64,000 bases of DNA. Source: Bombyx mori (taxonomy: Eukaryota > Arthropoda > Insecta > Lepidoptera > Bombycidae). The stretch lies in the NCBI RefSeq assembly GCF_030269925.1, contig NC_085117.1, positions 5,452,231 through 5,516,230 of the forward strand, given 5' to 3'. A program made the position numbers and the translations under genes. Under the pieces are notes generated by a model, which was not told the DNA's origin, did no database searches, and worked only from the letters and a program-made list of their open reading frames with translations. This document shows positions 1-11,300 of this stretch, piece by piece (the first letter of the stretch is position 1; every line of letters begins with the position of its first letter).

Positions 1-666
1 GAAAGGCGTGTAAATAGCCGTCCTAAGCGGTATGTGACAAATGTTTGTCACTTATAATTAGCGGAGCGGTAAAACTATATAGCGGTAAACAAAAGCTAGT
101 AATCAAACTAACGATATAAATTAAATACACATAAGCGAGCGGGCGGGCGAATGATTACACGGAAGCAGCAATAAAATGGCAATAAATTAAAAGAACTTGC
201 ACTCACCTGTAGATCTTGCCAGTGACTGTTGTGCGGGCGTCGGCGATGGAAGCACGCGGGCGGCGGGAGGGGGTGACGAAGCTCACGTAGCTTTTCGTAA
301 GCACAAGCACCACACAATATACAAGTGCCGCCATCTAGGCAGCTAGCGGTAAAGCGTGATCGATCGGGTAGAACCACGCTTTGGATAGTCGCGGTAATTA
401 GTAACTAACAAACTCCAAAGGTGGCGCCATTCCAATAATTCACTAGCATCCTATTACTAATCCGCGCGTAACCAATCATAATAGTGTACAAACTTAAAAT
501 TCCAATTAATTATTGTCGAATTTCGACTACTGCGGGACCTCTAGTTTTTATAAATAATTCGACTGTCCCCCACAATCTGAGGTATAGATTCATTTCGAAA
601 AGGGGTCTCTTTCCACTCTTTTATAAAATAGTTTGTGAGGTGAGTGATGTCGGGTGATGTCGGCAG
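1..666. other. No gene seen; probable intron of the zinc-finger gene to the right
   Basis: No exon-like open frame with splice signals was found here. The first recognisable exon begins after the acceptor AG at 665-666 and starts in mid-codon, so the upstream exon of that gene must lie to the left of the window. Confidence 0.5.
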
Positions 667-1156
667 ATGGCGCTGCCGCGCGTGTCTGTCGGCGTGGTCC
701 CGCGCCGCCGTGGGGGCCGACCACTGCGCGAGGGCGCACGGGGCCCCGCCCCCCACCCACACCTGCCGCGTCTGCGGACGCACCGAGACGTGAGTGTCCG
801 TGAGCACCGCCCGCCGACCGGGCCTCCGAGATATCTGAGTAGCGCGCATATACCTCGCGATTTCGTCAGCGGTCCCGCCTCACGCCCGTGCGCCTCCGCT
901 TGCAGGTCGCTGGGCCGACTGCGCAGCCACGTGCAGGAGCACGCCGAGCGGCAGCGCTGCGAGCTGTGCGGGAAGACCTTCCGGGACAAGACCTCGCTGA
1001 GGACGCATCTCTTGTAAGTGCAGAGGTCACGTCACGTCACTTGAGGCCACAAATAAAGATTACCGTAGCTCACGCGCAATTAAAAAAAAAATTGCTAATC
1101 TAAATAGTAGATATCTGTGAACTAATCCCGTGCATACAGGATGCTATGCTTTCAAT

Positions 1157-1204
<48 letters not shown>

Positions 1205-1208
1205 CCGC

Positions 1209-1239
<31 letters not shown>

Positions 1240-4200
1240 GGGTGCTGCATCACAAAAAATATGGTTTTAGCATTCCTCTACCCTTCTCCCAGTCACCTGG
1301 GGTCCGCGCAACATGTCATCTCCTTCCACACTCCTCTATCATATACCATCTCTCCCCTCACTCCCCTCTTACACATATCGTCTTTCACGCAATCCATCCA
1401 TTTCTTCTTGAATTTACCTCTTCCTCTATATCCTTCCACATTCATAGTTAACACTCCCTTAACAACCTCAACATCACCATAGCGGGTATTTTATCATCAA
1501 TACTAATATAGTCCCATATATAGGGCGTTTCATTATTAATACCACAATATTACTACAAATAAAGGGTGTTAATTTTATTCATTTATTGCATAGATGGGTA
1601 GACAAGCTCAGAGCCCACCTAGTGTTAAGTGGTTACTGGAGCCCATAGACATCTACAACGTAAATGCGCCACCCACCTTGAGATATAAGTTCTAAGGTCT
1701 CAGTATAGTTACAACGGCTGCCCCACCCTTCCAACCGAAACGTATTACTGCTTCACGGCAGAAATAGGCAAGGCGGTGGTACCTACCCGCATGGACTCAC
1801 AAGACGTCCTACCACCAGTATTTTTAATTTCTATGTATTTTTTTAAAGTATCCATAAAGGCGAGAAGGACTTCGAATGCAACAAGTGCGGGAAGCGGTTC
1901 GTGTTCAAGAAAGCGATGGAGATCCACATGATCACCCACAACGCGTCCTCGCTGCTGTACTGTCATCACGTGAGTGAGCCCCTAGCCGATCGGTCACTAA
2001 TGGAACTCATATCAATTCTGTTGAACTTGTTCTTCGTCGTTCCTCCAAATAGAGTTTCTCGCCGGGTCTTCTCAGTGGGTCGCGTTTCCGATCCGGTGGT
2101 AGATTCTGCGAAGCACTGCTCTTGCTAGGGCCAGTGTTAGCAACACTTCCAGCTTGAGGCCCGTGAGTTCACCTACACGTCAAGGAGAATCAGCAGAAGC
2201 CTGTACGTAAGCCTTTCCACGAAGATCGTGAGAAGCCTGACGAATGCTACTTCCAACTATCCTCTTAACATTTCATTGGTGAACGAACTTTGGCACGATT
2301 CTCCTCCACTTGAGCATGAATGAGAAACTTTTCCAGACTATGCGGGTCAATGTTAATCAAATTACCCGGCTGGGAACACCAATCTGCTCGATTTTCCCAC
2401 GAAGCTATCATACATTCCGTTCTGAAGAGTAAAACAGATATAGAATTGAAACGGTACTCGTGTTGCGTTATCAAAGAGCACGGTGAACGCTTAGTGTCGG
2501 CTGGGCCGCGAGCCTGTCTGCCCAACTAGAGATATCTATGTTTACAGTGCGACATGAACTTCAAGAATGAGATGTCCTACTATCAACACATGAAGTACAA
2601 CTTAAAGCACGTGGACCCGGCCAAGTTGAAGTGAGTATGTCTGACATATTATATAAGATGCTACACAACACTAATAATCCGTTAAGCTAAACATTAACTA
2701 GGCTGTATGGGTGCGGCCACCAGTGCCGACTCGCAATACGCCCTACCACCAGCCCCTTTGAACCGGGTATGGATTCGTTGAGACATTAAAAAAAATTAAC
2801 GTCATACTGCAGGGATGTGTCAATGTCATTGTGACATTTGATTTTGATTATGCTGTCAATGAAACAAATTCCATAATAATCACTTACCGTACTGAGGAGT
2901 TTATCGATCTATTCGTCTCTGTCATCATCAGCCCACAGACCCCCACGGATGCGCGCAGCTCCCATGGCTCGCCATAAACAATAGTATTTGAAAACAAACT
3001 CATTCGGTACTTAAATATCGTTCTTGAATTTGATCATGCCATAAATGCCGTTTGTTAAAACTCCATCAACATGGAATGCGTGGGGCAGTCAGATTGTGTT
3101 CATTTTTTTTACTGTCTTTAACAACTGTCTTCAGACTCAGCTGGCAACACAACACAATCTTTCTAAACTCGAATCCACACTTTAGGCGTACTTGTGATAT
3201 GGTCTATTTTACATTTTCATTAGTCCATTTGACGACGAAGGTAAGAGAGTTATAAATATGAATTTGGAAAGCTTTAGAGCAGTGCTTCCCAACCTTTTTT
3301 GTGCCATGCCCCACTGTGACGTTTCTAAAATTTTACGTTCCCCCTCTGCACATAATTTTTAACATTAAAAAATTGATTTGATCACCTAAGAAACATAAAT
3401 GATAGGTTTTTGGAAGAAATCACTACAAAATCGTTATCAGAACACAATAAATAATATTTTATTTATAATTAAATTATATAAGGAGCCCTTCCTTACTTTT
3501 GTTGTTTGTATCTATGTCGGTCGATGTATACTCCATTTCTACATAGCGTACTGGTGTCGCTCTGACCGGGGGGCAGGGGCTGGGGGGGGTCATGCTCCGA
3601 CCGCCCCCCGACAAATAGAGCCTCAACAAACAAACAGGTACGCGTGCGAGCTTTGCGACAAGAAGTTCGTGAAGGCGGCGCGGCTGGAGGAGCACAACAT
3701 GGCGGTGCACCTGAAGATAGCGCCCATCAGGTGCTCCGTGAGCGGCTGCGAGTTCGTAAGTCGTTTCGTTTAAAGAACCGCATGGGCCAGTTTTAGCATC
3801 GCAACTAGAGGTTGTTCCTTACAAGATATAATTAACACGTGTGAGTCGGCACCTGCTTTGAGACGTGAGGTCGGCGTCTTAATCAGTCCCCGGTCGGGGC
3901 AGAGCTTAACTGGGTAGACGAGCTCACGGCCCACCTGGTGTTAAGTGGTTACCGGAGACCATAGACATCTACAGCGTAAATGCCGCCACTCACCTTGAGA
4001 TATGAGTTCTAAGGTCTCAGTATAGTTACAACGGCTGCCCCACCCTTCAAACCAGAAATAGGCAGGGTGGTGGTACCTACCCCTGCGGACTCAGAAGAGA
4101 TCCTACCACCTTGTTTGTGGTCACGTGCCAACCGCTGAATCGATTTTGACGTAATTAGGTCTGGAATTAATTGTGAACCTTGGGAAAGGGCAATCGTGTA

Positions 4201-5482
4201 ATGAAACAGAAGTAGGAGGCTCTCACTACTAGCTCCCTAAGGGGACGTGGACTGGGCTTCGGAGCAACCCACTCTGTCCGGGCGTCGGTATCATATAGAA
4301 AGATTCGGTTCGCTTTATACAGTGGTTAGTGGTTACCGCTTTCCCACTCCGTAACCCGGATGAAGCTCGTACGGCTGTCTTCACTGAACTGCCCATGGAC
4401 CTACAACAGCTTCGTGCTTCGAGAAATGTGCATTGTCTAACGGTGTGCGGTGGGGTGCTCCGACAGGCGTGTCCGTCCCGCGCGGCGCTGCGCACGCACA
4501 CGCGCCGCACGCACCGCCTCGCACGCGCGCTGCGGAACCACGTGTGCCACGCCTGCGGGAAGGCCTACACGGTCAGTCATGGGTCCCTCGTAGATCAAAC
4601 CTTGCACATGTATATCGCTATCTCTTTTTAGTGTCACCTTTTCGTTTCATAAAAATTGATATAAGACAAAACTAGAGAAAAGATGCCTTCTCTAGTTTTG
4701 TCTTATAAGCGAAGGGCGCTCAGGTACTCCACTCAAATACACTGCGAAGTGCTCGTGTGGGGTCTGCGTGTCAATTGAAAGGTTCTGGTGTGCTGATGCA
4801 TGTCGCCCTCCTCCACAAACTGGAACGCTTCAAGCAAAGGGCTTTTTTATTCATTGCTTCGTCGTGTGATCGAATTCGCAGATCACATGGTGTTGAGTGG
4901 ATACCGGAGCTCATGGACATTAACCATTATCCACCTTGTGATCAGAGTTCGAAGTTGCAGTTTTAACAGTATAGCGGACACCCCACACTTCAAACCAAAA
5001 CGCATTACTGCTTCGCGGCTGAAATAAGCGGTGCGGTGGTAGCTACCCATGTGGACTCACAAGACCACCACTTGCACCAGTGATACTGTTGAAGCTGTTA
5101 TTGTATGAGTTTTGAGATGTCATGGAAGTGGTTCGTGAGTATTCAGTACGTAATTACTTGCAGCTGAATAATAGTCGACCCCCGCTATGGTACGACAGAA
5201 GCTCTACTAAATATCGCTAAGTGCTCACCATCGCTCATGGACATCAGCAATGCCAGAAAGCTAGCACAGATAAGCTGCTGCCGAGGATTCTTTCGTACCT
5301 GGTCTGAAGAAGCCAACAATGATCTTGGCCCGTTGCAGACGAAGAAGACTCTGGAGGGTCACGTGAGGTCGCACACCGGCGAGAGGCCCTTCGCGTGCAC
5401 GCGCTGCCCCTCGACCTTCCGATACGAAGCGGCCCTGTACAACCACAACAAGCTGGTGCACGCGGCGCGGCAGAAGACGTAG
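667..5482 (+). CDS. C2H2 zinc-finger protein, nine fingers, 5' end missing
   Basis: Probable nuclear DNA-binding transcription factor; target unknown. Seven exons were read: 667-789, 906-1013, 1849-1969, 2548-2630, 3638-3755, 4467-4571 and 5339-5482 (stop TAG). All junctions are GT/AG and keep frame, giving 266 residues. Spliced, they make nine C2H2 fingers: CRAC, CRVC, CELC, CNKC, CHHC, CELC, CSVSGC (four-residue first spacing), CHAC and CTRC. Most have 12 residues before the first His. Several fingers are split by introns and become complete only after splicing (CHH at the end of exon 3, C at the start of exon 4), which validates the model. Only one canonical HTGERPF linker is seen, before the last finger. 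Exon 667 starts in phase 1, so the N-terminus (possibly a ZAD domain as in the neighbouring gene) is outside. AATAAA lies at 5602-5607. The specific orthologue was not recognised. Confidence 0.9.
1160..1240. repeat. (CA)n microsatellite
   Basis: Long CA tract with a few CG/CC interruptions in the intron between exons 1013 and 1849 of the zinc-finger gene. The long His/Thr open frames across it are artefacts of the repeat. Confidence 0.97.
1580..1821 (-). mobile_element. Bm1-type SINE, 5'-truncated
   Basis: Reverse-orientation copy of the family seen full-length at 7292-7735. It carries the diagnostic 3' body (GGTGGGTGGCGCATTTACG block and the GCTCGTCCACCC-like end) but lacks the tRNA head. 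It lies in an intron and ends about 27 bp before the acceptor of the exon at 1849. Confidence 0.85.
2046..2200 (+). mobile_element. 3'-end fragment of a jockey-like non-LTR retrotransposon
   Basis: Carries the repeated 3'-UTR block (CTTCTCAGTGGGTCGCG, then GGTGGTAGATTCTGCGAAGC) found at about ten other places in this window. At 6545-6905 that block follows the C-terminal end of an RT open frame. Intronic. Confidence 0.7.
3909..4110 (-). mobile_element. Bm1-type SINE, 5'-truncated
   Basis: Reverse-orientation 3' body of the SINE without the tRNA head, with small deletions. It lies in the intron between exons 3755 and 4467. Confidence 0.8.
4661..4706. repeat. Perfect 19-bp stem inverted repeat
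   Basis: Positions 4661-4679 are the exact reverse complement of 4688-4706, with an 8-nt spacer, in an intron of the zinc-finger gene. No transposon family was recognised. Confidence 0.9.
4870..5085 (-). mobile_element. Degenerate Bm1-type SINE
   Basis: Diverged reverse-orientation copy; the AACGCATTACTGCTTCGCGG-like block and the GGTGGTAGCTACCCATG block are still readable. Confidence 0.6.
5222..5270 (+). repeat. Short fragment of a dispersed lepidopteran repeat
   Basis: Contains the CGCTCATGGACATCAGCAAT block also present at 40340-40440 and 62385-62480. The element class was not identified. Confidence 0.5.
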
Positions 5483-6111
5483 CGACTCCAGGTGCCTCCA
5501 TCCCGACGGTGCTGACACCGGAGCTAATGTCACGGCAACGCTCGATCTCTACTTATAGGCATTGTGAATTAATTAGTCGTTATAAACTTTGTAATTACAA
5601 AAATAAATTGCTTGTTTTTCGCCTGGTTGCGTGAAGAACAGACATATTTGAAGAAAGTTTTTTTTTCTTTGTTATATCTCGCCAGATATTTTTGAGTTCG
5701 TTTGAAGAAACATTGGTTCCGGTTCTATCTGAACAAGCAACACACAGATGGGGACTCCTCCCTCCTTAGATACCCCAGTCGCGACCCCCATGTGTAGATG
5801 TCCCGGTCGACCCTCCCCCCTCCCTGTGTAGACACACTGTCGACACCGTTCCACTGTTGTTGTCGGAAACGGTCATCGAGCGAGCGCGATGCTAGCTGTT
5901 GCACTCCGACGTTCTAATATAATATAAAGGTAGTGTATTTATTCAGTCGCAGTATTTATACACGCAGACCCGCTATCAGCTCAGCGGCCACAGCACAGGA
6001 CACGGCTGAACGTAATTCATAACATTTGACGTCACTCAGGGACAATACAAAGGAGCTAACCATAGACCATGCGACACAAAACTATTGGCCACATATGACA
6101 TGAAAACAGTT
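5483..6111. other. 3' UTR and flank of the zinc-finger gene
   Basis: AATAAA at 5602-5607 is the likely poly(A) signal. The rest (5672-6060) is moderately GC-rich with no coding pattern and no recognised repeat. Confidence 0.5.
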
Positions 6112-6530
6112 TTATGTACACATTTAAACCTGAAGAAACACTAAATAGACAAAATAAAGCAAATCACAACTTCACTCCTCGCGTCTTTTTTTTTTAGGAA
6201 TTTTATGACCTGGTTACTAAGATCTTTAGGTCAAGTCTTATTTTAATTTATATTCTTATTTTTATGAAAAATGATAATATGGAGTGAAATGAAATGAAGA
6301 TGATTAATTTGAGACATTGATCAACTGAGATGAAATTAAATGAAATGACATGAGATGATATAGGATGAAATATAATCCCAGTAAAATGGCGGTTATGTAC
6401 TGAGACTTTTTCAGTAGGCTTTTTGGAGGATCACGAGAAGCTACGTCCAGCGACAATGTTTCATTTTTCCACATTTGTGCATTCCCAGATATTAAACAGT
6501 TCATAAACCACCGTTATTATACATTTAAAC
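6112..6530 (-). repeat. Dispersed repeat 'A', with pentamer-rich (ATGAA-like) core
   Basis: Reverse complement of the unit at 21843-22215 (+), and partly of 15271-15570 (+). It has a conserved TTTGTTTTATTTTGTC segment and a degenerate CATTT/ATGAA pentamer stretch. No coding capacity; probably a non-autonomous element. A further 70-bp piece (6905-6972) lies beyond the jockey end, as if that element had inserted into this one. Confidence 0.6.
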
Positions 6531-6544
6531 CTGTTTTTTATTTT

Positions 6545-6905
6545 ATTTTTTATCCTACCTAAGCTGATAGCCTTGAGAGGCTATTTCAGCGTAACCGTGG
6601 CTAGTAAGTGAGCTCACGGGGCTCAAACCTGATGACGATGCTAACACGAACCCTAGCAAGAGCCGTGCTTCCCAGAATCTACCACTGGATCGGAAACGCG
6701 ACCCACTGAGAAGATTCGGCGAGAAACTCAGTGGGCTGTGTCTGAGAGTTAATTTACTCGTCGAGCCCTTCGTCGCAAGCGACGGGTTCGACGAGAACGG
6801 TGACCGGTGCTTGAAGTACCTAGAAGCACCGTTAGTGGATCGGGAGGATCCGAGATGACGTGTTTTGGGCGACGTCGACTGCTTTCCATTCTGTCCGCAG
6901 GATCG
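6545..6905 (-). mobile_element. Jockey-like non-LTR retrotransposon, 3' end with RT C-terminus
   Basis: The minus strand encodes the basic C-terminal tail of the reverse-transcriptase ORF (a ...RRRPKHVISDPPDPLT... segment, about 6760-6900). The 3'-UTR block that recurs through the window follows, ending in a T-rich tract on the plus strand at about 6535. This copy is what ties the 3'-UTR fragments to a jockey-like ORF2; clade assignment is from remembered family features. Confidence 0.65.
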
Positions 6906-6997
6906 GGATAAACCTGAAGAAACACTAAATGTACAAAATAAAACAAATCACACAACTTCACTCCTCGCGTTCACGCCAAAAAGTCACCGATTCTAAT

Positions 6998-8000
6998 ACC
7001 GGTCACTCACATTCGCACGAATACGCAAACCCGCAAGTGTAGGACGACATTTGCGAATGATTATGCAAAGTTTTCGCTGCATTCGTGGTTTTCCAAGCTG
7101 TGTCGGTTTTTTAACAAACATCAAAGCGCGCGAACCGCGATCCTTCGCGTAGTCTCCCACACATTCGTGTGACCAGTAGCACCTAGGATTGCGAAGGCAA
7201 CGGAAGTTTCGCTATTTTCATAGATCGTGACGTCTACTGTGTAGCGTATTTTCATCAAAATAAATCCCATAGTAGTCGTCGTCCCATTGTAGTCGTCGTG
7301 GCCTAACGGATAAGACGTCCGGTGCATTCGTATTGAAGCGATGCACCGCTGTTCGAATCCCGCAGGCGGGTACCAATTTTTCTAATGAAATACGTACTCA
7401 ACAAATGTTCAGGATTGACTTCCACGGTGAAGGAATAACATCGTGTAATAAAAATGAAACCCGCAAAATTATAATTTGCGTAATTACTGGTGGTAGGACC
7501 TCTTGTGAGTCCGCGCGGGAGGGTACCACTACCCTGCCTATTTTCTGCCGTGAAGCAGTAATGCGTTTCGGTTTGAAGGCTGGGGCAGCCGTTGTAACTA
7601 TACTTGAGACCTTAGAACTTGTATCTCAAGGTGGGTGGCGCATTTACGTTGTAGATGTCTATGGGCTCCAGTAACCACTTAGCACCAGGTGGGCTGTGAG
7701 CTCGTCCACCCATCTAAGCAATAAAAAATAAAAAAAATAAAAATATAAAAACAGCATGGCTGTTAATGATGTCTGGGAAAGAATTTAAAACTCTTTTTCT
7801 CTTCAATGTTCTATTGACGAATTAAAAAGGAGGAGAAATTCGTGAGACATTCGTAAGCAAATGTAGGAGGAAGCGCAAACGGGTTCGCAAATTGAGTACT
7901 GAACCCATTTGCATTGCACAGCCGCTAAGTTTGCGAATGAATGTTTGACGGCCCTTCGTACATTGTAGGTACGAATGTTTGCGTCTATGTGAGTGGCCGG
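6998..8000. mobile_element. MITE with short TIRs, split by a Bm1 insertion
   Basis: The left end at about 6999 (CCGGTCACTCACAT) matches the reverse complement of the right end at about 8000 (CCGGCCACTCACAT). Without the SINE at 7292-7735 the element would be about 560 bp. It contains many TTCGTGCGAATG-like short palindromes. No transposase. Confidence 0.6.
7292..7735 (+). mobile_element. Bm1-type SINE, full length
   Basis: The most complete copy in the window. It has a tRNA-like head with A-box-like TGGCCTAACGG (7299-7309) and B-box GTTCGAATCC (7351-7360), a unique body and a 3' AATAAAAA-type tail. From known SINE biology the head is an internal RNA polymerase III promoter and mobilisation depends on a LINE. 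It is not a functional tRNA gene, since no cloverleaf closes. Confidence 0.9.
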
Positions 8001-8364
8001 CATAACAGTGGGTCCTATTGCGTTCCAGAGCACAGAGAGTAGATACAGGCATGAAACATACCTACTCAAATAGAAAAATAGTGTACACGTTATATTTATT
8101 AAAATAATACCCTGAGAATCGAACATATTTAACAACATTAAATAGTTTAACTCTCGTACTCTATTAAAATTATATGTCGTAAAATAAAACGCAATACACA
8201 CAAAAAATAAACATATAAATAAAATTATTATGCCAAAGTATTTTTAACTTTCTTTGACATTTGATAATGCTAAAAATATCGTTAGCTTAAACTTCGAGTC
8301 ACGGAACACAAAGTAAATATTATGATTCTTTGCGATCAAAAATTTTGAGAGTCCTTTTTAAAAA

Positions 8365-11300
8365 ATGCGATTGATTAGACTATTACAAAGATTAAAGGTC
8401 ACTATAAAAACGCCAAACACAGTGTCGAAACGACCTTACTGTGATAACGTGCCTAAGCCGCTCCGTAGTTTGAAACCCAAGTCTACTAGAGATACAGTTC
8501 AGCATTATGTAGATTCCTTTCGCGTTAGGACTGTCGGAGGAAATGGAGGTGACGGCTGCATATCCTTCCTAAGTGTATGGTGTAAAGATCACGCCGGTCC
8601 GGACGGTGGCGATGGTGGAAATGGAGGTCATGTCATATTTAAGGTTAGAAACTGGATCACTCCTTGTGAATTTCAAATTAAATAACAATTATCCTTCGGG
8701 TATATTGAAGCCTGATTAAAAGCAAAAGTGAAAGCACTAAAATTAATATAGAGCTGCATTTTACGAATGAAGACTTTTTATGTGACAATTATATTTTATA
8801 TTTACCTTATTTATTATCATTATATATTAAAATGTAAAAAAATTTAATCATGGTGGTGGGACCTTTCGAGAGTCCGCACGGGTAGGTACCACCGCCCTAG
8901 CTATTTCTGCCTTGAAGCAGTAATGCGTTTCGGTTTGAAGGGCTGGGCAGCCGCTGTAACTATATTGAAATCTTAGAACTTATATCTCAAGGTGGGTGGC
9001 GCATTTACGTTGTAGATGTCTATGGGCTCCAGTAACCACTTAACACCAGGTGGGCTGTGAGCTCGTCCACCCATCTAAACAATAAAAAAAAAAATTATAA
9101 TTGGTCGAATGTTTTAGGCAACAAATTCTGTACGAAGTTTAAATCATTGTAAAGCAGTCATACAAGCGAAGCCCGGAGAGAAAGGATTCAACAAAGACTG
9201 CAGCGGCAAGAATGCTGGACACGTCATTGTCAATGTACCAATAGGTAAGTCTACTAAACATTTTTGAATAACATTCAATAAAATATAAGATATTGTGAGT
9301 ATTGCATCCTCAGGCACAAACTAATGTTATTAGTTAATTATATAATATGTTGCCAACGGTGGTTTACAAATGCAGTTACGACCCGATATCCCAAGAGGGA
9401 TGTTATTTGATTGATAAATTAAACAAAACTGAAATCTTCATAAAACACACTTTTCTTCATATACTTTCCTGCCGTCGCCCTGCCTGCCACCAAAGAAGAG
9501 TTAATCCTTACTACCATGAGCTTCTGGGTTCATCTCAATCACTTTGAGTTTCCAGTTATCTTTCCTGCCATATAACCACTAGACTCTGGAATGGGACCCC
9601 CTCCACTGAATTAATTATATACCTAGTCAGGTCATAAATTCTGTCACATGTTTAATGTAAAATAATTGAAACAAGTTTATTCATTATGTAACCATTCATA
9701 TACCAAAATGAACTTAACAAAACATAGATTCTTATGACACTAAAGTTTATTCAAAATGACCTCCGTGATTTTGGATACAGGCCTTCAATCTGCGCGGCCA
9801 GTCTATCGCAGCACGAACGAGGTCCATGTCAATATCGGCGGCTGCCTTAATCAAGGATGTCTTAAGTGACTCCAAATTGGAATGAGGCTTTGAGCACGCC
9901 TTTTCCTCCAAGTGTTGCCATATCTTGTAATCTAACGGATTCAAATCTGGACTGGAGGAGGGCCAGTCTTCGTGCCGGATGAAGTCGATTTCACGCGCCG
10001 CCAGCCAGTCTTGTGTGCTCTTTGCTCTATGAGCTGGCGCCGAATCTTGTTGGAATACCCAGTGCCTGTTATTGAACATGGTATGAGAAACAGGTTCCAC
10101 AAGGTTCGTCAGGACTCTATTTTGATACACAACTGCATTCGTTTTTACACCTTTCTCACAAAAATGTACCTCTGTTAAGCCCCAATAAGAAACTCCCAAC
10201 CATACCATGAGCGAGGATGGAAAATGACCTCGTTGGACACGCGGAATACGGTTGCTCGCTTCTTCACTATTGTGTGCGTACACCTTATCATTTTGTTTGT
10301 TGTAGCTCTCTTCTACGGTAAAAATTTTTTCATCCGAAAAAATAATTTCCCGATATTTTTTTCCCGCGTACCGCTTCAACAAAGCGCGGCATCTCTTCAG
10401 TCTCAGGTCCATTAGACGAGCATTCAAACGATGTCCTGTTTTTCTTCGATATGCCCGAAGCCCTAAGTCTTCATTTAACACCCTTTTCACCGTGGTTCTG
10501 CTTAACCCCATCTGAAGGGCCAACAGTTTCTGCTTACGTTTGGGATTTCTTTGAATTCGCGCCTTCACAGCTTTTATCACTGCTGGAGTCCTAACAGATC
10601 GAGGCCACCACTTCTTGACCTGTCATCTACACTAGAGTCTTCATTGTATCGTTTGATGGTACGATAAACGAATCTTTTGGTTATATTCAAATTTTTCAGT
10701 ATGTTAAAAATTTGAATTGGCGCGTAACTGCAACGATGCAACGCCATAACTGCAACACGGTCTTCTTTAAGCGTCCACTCCATATTTAAAAATGAGTATA
10801 ATTCTAAAAGTATACATTTTTATTTTCATGAACAATTCGAAATTCGAATTCAATAAACTTTTTTGTGGCCAGCATTCTAAAAGAAAAGTTTTTACCGTCT
10901 GACAATACTTATGACCTGACTAGTTATATTGGAGATTCTAAGCGATGATGCCATGTTTCACTATACAAAACTGTTGTACAAGATATCCAATAACCTTTGC
11001 ATTTTTAGGTACAATAATAAAAAACCAAAATGGTCAAGTGATTGGGGATTTGGACAGGGAGGGGTTGATGTTTGTTGCGGCGCGGGGTGGGGCGGGAGGT
11101 AGAGGAAACAAATTTTTCCTCACGGACACAGAACAGGTAACAATATCTATGTTAATGGCAAAATTAATAAAAAACTAAAATTATAAACATTAACCACATT
11201 CAGTACACATTGAATGTGATAGTGGCAGCCTTGACCAGTGGTACTGTGGTCAACCAGTCTAGGAATTGTTGAAACAGCATGGGATGTGTCGTGGGATATG

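Noticed and set aside
1141..1482. Two overlapping open frames across the CA repeat
   Set aside because: They encode HT-dipeptide runs dictated by the microsatellite and low-complexity text after it; no splice or domain support.
5672..6060. Possible solo LTR (TGT... segments, TATA-like ATATAATATAAAGG at about 5917)
   Set aside because: No paired terminal motif or target duplication could be found; left as unassigned flank.
7299..7372. tRNA-like sequence with A and B boxes
   Set aside because: It is the head of the Bm1 SINE, with no acceptor stem or cloverleaf; the same applies to 58598-58660.
7803..8201. 132-residue minus-strand open frame
   Set aside because: It spans a MITE end and has no domain or composition supporting a gene.
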